Positions 1-6,708 of a DNA stretch of 17,974 nt are shown here, one piece after another (positions within the stretch are counted from its first letter, which is position 1; every line of letters begins with the position of its first letter). The DNA is from Chrysochromulina parva (Eukaryota; Haptophyta; Prymnesiales; Chrysochromulinaceae): positions 1-17,974 of the forward strand of contig PJAB01001035.1 in NCBI GenBank assembly GCA_002887195.1. Direction: 5' to 3'. The position numbers and the translations under genes are program-made. Under the pieces are notes generated by a model, which ran no database searches, was not told where the DNA came from, and saw only the letters and a list, made by a program, of their open reading frames with translations.

Positions 1-788
1 CTGCGTATGGGCCTGCTCTGCCCGCTTCTGTTTGTCCGATCGCGCGTTCCGCGTGGCGTGCTACCGTCCATGCCCCCACGCAGCTGCCCTCTGCGTCCTG
101 TCCCCCGCGCTCCCGATTGTGAAACGAGACACAGAGAAGATCTGCATCCAAATCCTGTTATTGGGCTGACGAGCATTCATTATTCATTATTCACGCACCA
201 CCTGCGCCTCATCTGGCTCGCCGCAGTGATCGGAAATCCCACCTCCTTACAGCGCGGCGCCCCGCTTGCTGGCCTGTTGCCAGTAGTCATGTGTAAGCGC
301 GCCCCCCCGGGGACGCGCCCGCATGAGCGCCGCTGTACTGTGTGGTCCTGTTTTAAATTCACAGTGACACGTAAACAGCGAGGCAGTGAACAGGAATACC
401 GACCCCCCAAGATAGAACACATGCAGACGGAGAGCTGAGAAACAGCCATATTAAAGTGAGAGAAAGTGTGCGGCGAGACCCAATTATGAACTCGGGAGGG
501 AGTGCGCCCGCCGACGTGGGCGGTGAACCCGCAAATGTGGGAGAGCCGAGGGGCGGCGAGTGGATGTTCAAGTATCCTGTATCCACGCCGCCCCCCCCCT
601 GAAGAGACAACCCGGTTGACGCAGCGTCCGTCCGTCCTCGCGCATGTCAACGACCCGGCATACATGTAAAGCCAGATTCGAGACAGGGACCAATTCACGC
701 TCTCCCCTCCAAGGGGCAATCACCCAAGAAGGGGGGAGCCACTTAGGGCGCCACGTGTTTAGGGGCCAGTTATGGGAGGGGGAGTTCT

Positions 789-925
789 GTACACGAGTAG
801 TACTGTAAAGAAAGTACCGGTAAAAAAACACCCGGGGGAGCCGGGACACACGCACGGGACATACACGAGAAGTACCGGTAAAAAGACACTCGGGGAGCCG
901 GGACACACACGGGACACACGGAAAC
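789..925. repeat. Degenerate ~58-bp tandem repeat
   Basis: A unit beginning AGTACCGGTAAAAA, followed by a CCGGG/GAGCCGGGACACAC block and an ACGGGACA-ACACG block, occurs at about 813-870 and again from 871, the second copy being slightly shorter. A degenerate start of a third unit (GTACACGAGTAGTACTGTAAAG) lies before it at about 789-812. The copies differ by small indels and substitutions, which is what a minisatellite of moderate age looks like. The plus strand is open through part of it, but the predicted peptide is just the repeat and resembles no protein I know. Confidence 0.7.
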
Positions 926-940
926 ACGGGCTCTCACCCG

Positions 941-990
941 TGAATGTGTGTGTGTGTGAATGTCGAATGTGAATGTGTGTCTGTGTGACT
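941..990. repeat. GT-rich simple repeat
   Basis: The stretch alternates GTGTGTGTGTGTG with GAATGT interruptions (GTGAATGT, GTCGAATGTGAATGTG) and ends in TGTCTGTGTGA. It is an interrupted dinucleotide microsatellite directly after the ~58-bp tandem repeat. No coding or regulatory role can be read from it. Confidence 0.75.
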
Positions 991-1658
991 TCTAACACAT
1001 GTCTCATATGGGGTCGTGTAAGGTGTGCTGGGGAACCCCGACCCAAACCCTTATAAGTCTCGTTTCCGACCCTCTACTAGTGACGAGCTGCTTCTTCGTG
1101 ACGACTTACTTATTAGTAAGAGTTCCCTTTACGGTGCGGAGCGATACTTATATTCGTGGGGGTTCGGGTAGCCGGCGGCGGGGGGAGCGAAGGCTCACTG
1201 GTAACACTGGCTAATCGCACGGAGCGACGGAGGACTGTGCCGAATTTGGTATCCGTTCCGCGTTCCTTCTATAGAAAATTAGAAATATACTCGTCGGACC
1301 CAAAGGGCGCGTGACGGCGCAAGATTTTGACCTTGCGGGGGAGGGTTTCACTACTCAGCTAGATGCTAGTTACCCTACGTGGTGTTTCAACACAGTGCAT
1401 GAGTGGTCTTTCGTTCTATTGCGGTTTAGGCCGTTTTCGTACGGGTACGCCAGTGAGCAGTGTGCCGGCCCGGGTGCAGTGATGACTGAGGCTTGCTTGT
1501 TGCTTCAAAACGTGACACGGTTTAGGTTTTGAAACTAGCTACTAGGGGCAAATCTTTCCACCTGTGTTTGGGACATCGAATGCCTCTTGTGTGTTGCATC
1601 AGGGGATGAGGGCACCCCTGTGGCTGTGCCCGCGCCACGCAGGCGCCATACCCGCCCC

Positions 1659-1779
1659 TCATAATTGCGACTCGCCGAGGTACTCGATGGCCTGCTCCCA
1701 GTCGTTCGTGCGCGCGAGAGCGCGCAAGACCGTCCCGAGCCTCCGCTCCGCCGCCGCATCCGCCGCCGCCGCCGCATCA

Positions 1780-1815
<36 letters not shown>

Positions 1816-4808
1816 TCCTCCTCCCGCTGCGCCACCTCGCTCTTCTGCCCGTCCGCGATGGTGGTGAGGGAGGCTGCAGTGACGGCGGTGGTGGCAAAGG
1901 AGGAGGCGAGGGCGGGGGCGGCGAGGGCGGGGTCGGGGACGGCGACTGCAGATGAGGTGGGGGCAGAGCGGGGCGCAAGCACAGCCTCTGACACAGCCTC
2001 GTCCCTAGGCACAGCCTCGCCCCTGGCCTCACGCGTGTCCCTCGTCCCTGACCTCGTCCCTGGCACAGCCTCGTCACGCCAGGAGCCAAACTTGGCATGC
2101 GATCCGACAAAGGTCTCCATCAGCTTGAACACGATCGTGCCGGCGGCACGCAGCTGAGGTGAGTCGCAGTAGACCACCTTGAGTGCCTCGACAATCTCGC
2201 GCTTGCTCGCGCCGTCGAAGCAACCACGCAGGATCGTCGCGAGCCGCGTGCGACGGCGGTCGGCCACACGCTCGGTGAGCAGCAGTGCCATCGTCGGGCT
2301 GCGCTCCCAGTGGCGCACCGTGGCCGCCATCTCGTCAAAGCTCGCCGCGTGGCGCTGTGCCCATTGGTCGCTCGGCACGGCTCTCCTCGCGGCTGCCTCC
2401 GAGTCGAGAAGACACTCCTCATCTAGGGCACTCAGGCGGCGCAGATCGTCGCGCAGCGCCGGTCGCCGGCTGACGGAGCCGACAAAGTCGCTGAACGAGG
2501 CGCCCGTTAAGTAGGAGGAGTGCTCGTCGAGCGCGCACTCCTCCTCGAGGCACACCTTCGCCACGGCGGCCCCAAAGGTGCCTGCCTTGCCACCGCATGC
2601 GGCCTCAAGATTCTCCAGATCGAGCGAGCCTGTGCGCGTCATGTCGATGGCATCAAAGTAGCGCCGTAGCAACGGCAGCACCGCGTCGCTCGACTCTTCG
2701 AGCGGCGCGTGCGCAAACGGCGCGCTCAGCTCGCGCGCGCGCCGGCGAGCGCGCTCGCATTCGAGCGCGAGAGCCCGGACGGCAAAGTCCCCTGCCGGAC
2801 GGAGCACCGGGAAGTCGGCGTACAAGACCGCGAATCCGTCGCGTACCGTGGGCGCCTCGTCGCGTGCCACGCACGCCGCCGCGCGCAGCACCGTGCGCAC
2901 GCGCGTCGCGTCGATGCACGCGAGCTCGGCGTCGGTGAGTGCCACCGAGGCGAGCAGCCGAGCGAAGGCGCCGCCCGAACCGCCCGCGGCGGGAAGTACT
3001 CGGTTCGCGAGCATCGCCGGCGGAGGGGCGCGAGGCGAGGTTCGAGGGAAGTGCACCCTCGCCCTCGCCCTTGTCCTCGTCGTCGCCACCGCCATCATCG
3101 AGGGGTCGGAGGTGCGTCCCTCGCGGCTCAACCAACCGGCACGAGGCTCCACCGTCCAGAACGCCCGACGGATGATCGCGCGCCCGCCCGTGCGCGCGAT
3201 CAGCACCTCGGGCGAGGCGCCCGCCGAGCCGCCGTACCGGCGCGGCTGCTTGCCCGGCAGCCGGCGCATGAGCCAGTAAGGCAGCGGCAAGAAGTTGACA
3301 AAGTACCACTGCAGCACCTGCTTGGCAAGTGCCGCGAGCACGCCACGCAGCGCGACCCAACGGCCCAGCACGACGAGGCCATCCCGTTTGCCCAGGGAGA
3401 TGGCGCAGAGGCGCGGCGGCGCCACAAAGGGGGGGAGCGGTCGCCGGCCGCGCACGCCCTCGAGAATATCAAGCGCCGCGTACTCGCCCTCCGCGTGCGC
3501 ATTCGCCGCCGTGCGCTCCTGCTTATCCTTCTCGGCCGCGTCGCCCACGACGTAGACCCTCCCCCCCGCTACGGCAGCCAAGGCCACGCGGCCCTCGGCA
3601 TCAGCGTCGTTCCGGGCATCGGCGTCGTTCCGGCCGTCGGCATCGCTGCCGGTGAGGGGCGCGGCGAGGCGGAACTTGTCGTCCACCCAGAGCCAGCCGC
3701 TCGGCGCGACGCACTCCCGCGGGAGCCCGAGCCGCTCCACCTTGGCCGCGGCCTCGTAGCTCGTATAGCTCTCGCGTGTGTTCGGCCGGAGGCCACGGCA
3801 GTCGAAGACAGCATCGGCAGGCAGGTCGGCGTCGGGCCCGGCCTCTTCCCACGAGATGCCTCCTCCCGCGTCGCCCGCATCGCGCCAGCTCCGCGCGCAC
3901 GGCGGCCGCGCGGCCGCCGTCATGTCGGCCAGCGTCGAGCCCACAGGGGGCGGCACGGCCCAACGTTCGAGCACGCGCACACCGTGCCGTTGGAGCCACG
4001 CGCCGCAGTAGCGGACCGCGCCGCCGTCGTCGCCGAGGCCCCGCAGCCGCAGCTTGCGCAGCTTCAGCCGCAGCCCCAGCCGCAGCCCCCGCGTGTCTCG
4101 GAAGCCAGGCAGCAGCCCCGCGCCCGGGTCGCCTGGATAGAAGCCGCGCTCCTTCATGGTGGGTCCCACCGCCAATGTCACACGCCCGGGGCCGAGGTGC
4201 TCAGCGAGCTCTGCAGCGAGCTCGACGCCGGTGAGGCCGCCACCGATGACGAGAGCCGACGATGCGTTCGCCATCACGGCCGAGACCTGCTGCTCGAGGC
4301 GCCGGCGGCGCGCGATGATCGTGCCGTCGACCGTGAGCCGATCGTCCGACACCGGGTTGAGCTCGCCGCCGGTGGCCAAGATCACGTAGTCGCACGCGTA
4401 GTCGACAGCCGGCTGCGCGGATCCCTGCGCGTCCGCCACCGTCAGCCGTAGGGGCGGCGCGCCCTCGGCGCCATCCGTGTGGAGCGTCGCAGCAAAGCCC
4501 GGAGGCACGCGTTTGAAGGTCGCACGTCGGCTCCGCAGTAGGCGCCTGATGGGGTTGACGAGGAGCTTGTGCTCACTCGGCTCGACCCATGCGCGCAAAA
4601 TGCCCGGCGTGTACTCAAAGTACTCGCGCTGGTCCACGAGGCACACCTCAATCCCCGGGTGGTGGGAGACGAGCGTGCGTGCCGCCGTGAGGCCGGCAAA
4701 GCCGCCGCCGAGAATGCCGACTCGGACGGGCGGCGTGGTCGGAGCTCGACGTGGGATGAGGGGTAGGCGCGGGAAGCTGACAGTGACGCACACGAATACT
4801 AGCAGCAT
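1659..4808 (-). CDS. AIFM2/NDH-2-like FAD-NAD(P)H oxidoreductase with EF-hand, duplicated-domain extension
   Basis: The frame encodes 1049 residues from the first in-frame ATG (4808); the frame is open upstream, but only from a GTG. Residues 1-20 are hydrophobic, starting MLLVFVCV, and could be a signal or membrane anchor. A two-dinucleotide-binding-domain oxidoreductase follows. Its FAD motif GGGFAG is at 34-39, the NAD(P)H motif GGGLTGVE at 189-196, and the second FAD motif VVGDAAE at 420-426. There is no CxxxxC disulfide, and a hydrophobic segment at about 477-514 could associate with membrane. This matches the AIFM2/FSP1 and type II NADH dehydrogenase families, which pass electrons from NAD(P)H to quinones. 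Normal members are about 370-500 residues. The frame continues without a stop into about 450 more residues: a repeated domain (635-683, 854-900, possibly 1021-1044), a degenerate EF-hand (722-733) and polyalanine (998-1020). An ATG at 3014 could instead start a separate 451-residue protein; then a missed intron or stop must lie between 3000 and 3250. The oxidoreductase call is solid and the single-gene model is uncertain. Confidence 0.8.
1741..1820. repeat. GCC trinucleotide repeat encoding polyalanine
   Basis: A GCC-rich tract with an uninterrupted run of about ten GCC units near 1780-1812, and imperfect units either side, is read on the minus strand as GCG-type alanine codons. It gives a run of about 24 residues, almost all Ala, near the C-terminus of the oxidoreductase extension. 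It lies between an acidic stretch (QREEE) and the last RRLGTVLRAL segment. It is length-variable sequence by nature and probably a flexible or helical linker. Confidence 0.85.
3598..3633. repeat. Two 18-bp tandem repeats inside the oxidoreductase gene
   Basis: Two 18-bp units (GCATCAGCGTCGTTCCGG and GCATCGGCGTCGTTCCGG) stand head to tail and a third, degenerate one follows. On the minus strand they encode two RNDADA units in the loop just before the second FAD motif. This is an in-frame expansion in a surface loop, so it supports the frame being translated. Confidence 0.8.
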
Positions 4809-4939
4809 CGTCGGGGCGCCGATGACCGAGAATGCGACCACCGCGGATCGCACACGCGGACCGCTTGCATTCGATAAAATTCTCTTCGAAACATAGAGGA
4901 GTGACGATTTGTGACGAAGTGCGGTCGCGACAGTTGACA

Positions 4940-4998
4940 CCCACTTGTTCGTTCGTTCGTTCGTTCGAAACGAAACGAAACGAAAGTTGCCCACTTGT
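4940..4998. repeat. TTCG x5 / AAACG x3 microsatellite between 9-bp direct repeats
   Basis: Five TTCG units (4948-4967) run straight into three AAACG units (4968-4982). The two halves are nearly complementary and could fold on each other. The block is flanked by a direct repeat CCCACTTGT (4940-4948 and 4990-4998), itself preceded by AGTTG on both sides. This suggests a short tandem duplication whose middle later expanded. It lies about 130-190 bp upstream of the oxidoreductase ATG, probably in its promoter or 5' leader. Confidence 0.8.
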
Positions 4999-5239
4999 AT
5001 TGGAACACGTTCACATTCTCGTTAGTTAGCCAGACCCGGCTTAGACCGACGGCTAGACGCCCGACCGCCGATACGGTGCGCAGCGCTTGCTATTCATTGT
5101 TCCTATTCGGTACGCGCTTTGTAGTTTGTTGTTATGTGTTAGCATGTCTCGCTGATCTCACACCTGCTCTCTATTTCTTACTCGATCTACTTCTTGGGAA
5201 TACATGTTCTTGAATTTAAGCTCAACGCTGATTTACCGG

Positions 5240-5285
5240 GTGCCCCGACGAGGCCGGGCGTCAAGGCCATGCGGCGTCGGGGCAC
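5240..5285. repeat. Perfect 11-bp inverted repeat, 24-nt spacer
   Basis: GTGCCCCGACG at 5240-5250 is the exact reverse complement of CGTCGGGGCAC at 5275-5285. The 24-nt spacer contains two GGCC boxes that could extend the structure. As RNA or single-stranded DNA it would form a very stable stem. It lies about 475 bp downstream of the copper transporter stop and about 430 bp upstream of the oxidoreductase ATG, so it could be a 3'-end structure, a regulatory hairpin or a mobile-element remnant. Confidence 0.85.
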
Positions 5286-5293
5286 GCTAACCA

Positions 5294-5320
5294 CGGTAAT
5301 TCCGAGGTATTACCTTACCG
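5294..5320. repeat. Small alternative hairpins next to the 11-bp inverted repeat
   Basis: GGTAAT (5295-5300) pairs with ATTACC (5309-5314) across an 8-nt loop. Alternatively CGGTAA (5294-5299) pairs with TTACCG (5315-5320). The two pairings exclude each other and lie only 9 bp beyond the larger inverted repeat, so this 80-bp block is unusually rich in self-complementarity. No function can be assigned. Confidence 0.65.
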
Positions 5321-5759
5321 CAGATTCACGTTTGGACTCATTCCTCGGGCTAAACGAACTCACGCCCTACTCGAGAGTGGCGTTCGCCGTCCGACGTGAG
5401 GATTCAAGACCCGGACTGGGATATCGGATACCAGGATGGGGGAGGGCGGGCCGGCATGCACGCACGAGGGTCAGGGACACTCTCTGTGCTGCGTGCGCCT
5501 GCCAAACGCACTGAAGCGTAGAGATGCATGGATAGGGGTGCCAGAACGGATGCCTGGATGGTGGCATAGCAGCGTGCGCGAGGTGCCACGAGGGGCAGGA
5601 TGTGCGAACGCCGCGCCTGTGAGATGAGGGGAGATTGCGGCCACAAAGGAGGAGCGGCGCGCGGAATGATATCAAGTGGGACGCCTTCACGGCCCTTCAG
5701 CACGGACCGCGGCGCCTACGCTGCGTCATCGGCATGGCTCGCTTCGCCACGAGGGGCTC

Positions 5760-6344
5760 CTATCGGCAGCATTGACTCGTGGTGACCTCGTCCAACAAGA
5801 CCTGCGTGACGACCTCACGCTTGTCGCGGGGAGTGTCGCCGTCCAAACCGCTCACCCTGATGTCTGGGAGCGTGCCCATGCTGATGATTTCGCGCGGGAC
5901 TGGCGGCTGACTCGCCTTCTCAGTCCAGTGGCCGGTGAGAAGCGTGCCGATCGCAAATCCGAGCATCAACGAGAAGAAGACGTACGCGTTGAAGGACATG
6001 GCAATAAGCATGCATCCGTAGCTCATCGTCGAGTGCGCGAAGGTGAGCAGCGCCCGAACCGAATTGCGGTAGAGGACGGTGCCGCCGCCGGCGACAAGGC
6101 GTGCGTTCACGCCCGCGTTCACCTTCCGCAGGATCTCCTCCGTGGCCCCCAGTGCTGCGATGGCCACGCAGCTGAGGGCAAAGGCTCCTGGCGTCGTGGG
6201 GTACCATCCTTCGAAGAGCAGATACACGCTCTCGACTTTGGTGGTGAAGTACATGTCCATGGTCATGGACATGGGCGGCATGCTCATGGGAGGCATGGCC
6301 ATGGGAGGCATGGCCGGACGCGGAGGCATTGGAGGCATGGCCAT
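5760..6344 (-). CDS. CTR1: Ctr-family high-affinity copper transporter
   Basis: The 194-residue protein is a trimeric copper-uptake channel subunit of the Ctr family, which moves Cu(I) across the plasma membrane or a vacuolar membrane. All the family marks are present. The N-terminal 31 residues are methionine-rich (MPPM/MAM units, about 12 Met) for copper capture and end in the MxM motif at 29-31. TM1 starts near 40 (VYLLFEGW). TM2 carries MxxxM as MLIAM at 112-116, followed by SFNAY. TM3 carries GxxxG as GFAIG at 129-133. The tail ends CCR, like the C-terminal Cys/His copper-exit site. Length is normal for the family. The frame is open two codons further up, but only from TTG; the first ATG is at 6344. 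The gene is intronless. Its neighbours on both sides lie on the same strand and are unrelated. Substrate specificity is inferred from family motifs. Confidence 0.93.
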   Translation of the reverse strand: MAMPPMPPRPAMPPMAMPPMSMPPMSMTMDMYFTTKVESVYLLFEGWYPTTPGAFALSCVAIAALGATEEILRKVNAGVNARLVAGGGTVLYRNSVRALLTFAHSTMSYGCMLIAMSFNAYVFFSLMLGFAIGTLLTGHWTEKASQPPVPREIISMGTLPDIRVSGLDGDTPRDKREVVTQVLLDEVTTSQCCR

Positions 6345-6425
6345 CGGCAATTACCCTCGGCCATTGGTCCTATTCTCCGTTTTCCCACAGCGCACCGGGG
6401 AGTCGTCTCGGCCGAAGCTCTTGGC

Positions 6426-6508
6426 GTAGGAGTGGCAAGCAAGCGCATTGCGCTTGTTTAGGTACTTGTGTTGTTTCGACTAATTAGCTTGCTTGCTTGT
6501 AGGAGTGG
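6426..6508. mobile_element. Possible 63-bp miniature insertion with 10-bp target duplication
   Basis: The 10-mer GTAGGAGTGG occurs exactly at 6426-6435 and 6499-6508. The 63 bp between begin CAAGCAAGC and end GCTTGCTTGCTT, so the ends are inverted repeats (AAGCAAGC / GCTTGCTT) offset by one base. Just inside the left end is a 17-bp palindrome, CAAGCGCA-T-TGCGCTTG (6440-6456). A direct repeat hugging inverted termini is the signature of a non-autonomous DNA element; target duplications of 8-11 bp are typical of Mutator-like elements. The element is very small and a single copy is seen, so a chance arrangement or local rearrangement remains possible. Confidence 0.4.
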
Positions 6509-6510
6509 TT

Positions 6511-6530
6511 TCTAGCGCGAAAGCGCTAGA
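6511..6530. repeat. Perfect 8-bp hairpin with GAAA loop
   Basis: TCTAGCGC (6511-6518), GAAA loop (6519-6522) and GCGCTAGA (6523-6530) form a perfect stem. On the plus strand the loop is a GNRA-type tetraloop, on the minus strand TTTC. It sits 180 bp downstream of the C2/PRT_C stop and 167 bp upstream of the copper transporter ATG. It could be a 3'-end structure, a leader hairpin, or part of the adjacent insertion-like region. Confidence 0.8.
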
Positions 6531-6708
6531 TTATCTTCCGGAGTGAGGTCCGTGTGGGGGAAGAGGCGGAATTCGTGCTCAACGAGCGCCGTCCCGGCAA
6601 TTTGAGTCAGTCAGGGTCGGCAATTTTTTCGCCACGTCGTTCTAATCGGTCAGTACGCTTGAGTGCCCTATAGCTGAAAATATGCCTAATGCGCGCCATG
6701 CAGCGTCC

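Larger units (their letters stand above)
1..1658. other. Long spacer without a supportable gene
   Basis: I find no open frame here with a recognisable protein, credible ATG start or coding-like composition. Base composition is more mixed than in the flanking genes, with AT-rich pockets, for example around 1265-1295 where the 10-bp palindrome TTCTATAGAA lies at 1267-1276. It contains a degenerate tandem repeat (about 789-925), a GT-rich simple repeat (about 945-990) and an 8-bp inverted repeat (TTCAAAAC at 1504-1511, GTTTTGAA at 1526-1533). The right end must carry the 3' untranslated region of the oxidoreductase gene that ends at 1659 on the minus strand. No canonical AATAAA signal is visible there. 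Confidence 0.6.
4809..5759. other. Spacer: oxidoreductase promoter side and copper-transporter 3' side
   Basis: Both neighbouring genes run on the minus strand, so this spacer holds the upstream region of the oxidoreductase gene and the downstream region of the copper transporter. I see no credible gene. The open frames start at non-ATG codons or lack any recognisable domain. It holds a TTCG/AAACG microsatellite pair (4948-4986), a strong 11-bp inverted repeat (5240-5285) and a 6-bp hairpin (5295-5314). The segment from about 5015 to 5230 is noticeably less GC-rich than the genes. Confidence 0.6.
6345..6708. other. Spacer: copper transporter upstream region and C2-protein 3' region
   Basis: Both flanking genes are on the minus strand. 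The spacer has no gene. It holds the copper transporter's promoter and 5' leader and the 3' untranslated region of the C2/PRT_C gene. Dense self-complementary sequence occurs at 6426-6530: a 10-bp direct repeat flanking a small palindromic element, and a hairpin with a GAAA loop. Two GTAC cores (6462-6465, 6653-6656) are present. GTAC is the core of the copper-response element in Chlamydomonas, but two in 364 bp is close to chance expectation. Confidence 0.6.

Noticed and set aside
180..1046. Minus-strand open frames of 95-179 codons in the left spacer
   Set aside because: No recognisable domain, composition dictated by the tandem and GT repeats, and overlapping frames equally long on both strands. 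They look like chance frames.
1430..1530. Two GGTTTAGG motifs resembling telomeric repeats
   Set aside because: They are isolated, 90 bp apart and not in tandem, so a chance match.
1311..1532. Plus-strand 73-codon frame in the left spacer
   Set aside because: It starts at GTG, is short, and its translation resembles nothing known.
2709..4451. Long plus-strand frame of 580 codons opposite the oxidoreductase gene
   Set aside because: It is an arginine/alanine-rich shadow of a GC-rich gene whose minus strand has clear FAD and NAD motifs.
4809..4994. 62-residue N-terminal extension of the oxidoreductase from 4994
   Set aside because: The upstream start is GTG, not ATG, and the extension translates the TTCG/AAACG microsatellite. 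The first ATG (4808) gives a hydrophobic leader followed by the FAD motif.
6462..6656. GTAC cores as copper-response elements upstream of the copper transporter
   Set aside because: Two GTAC tetramers in 364 bp is about what chance predicts, and no extended motif is shared between them.
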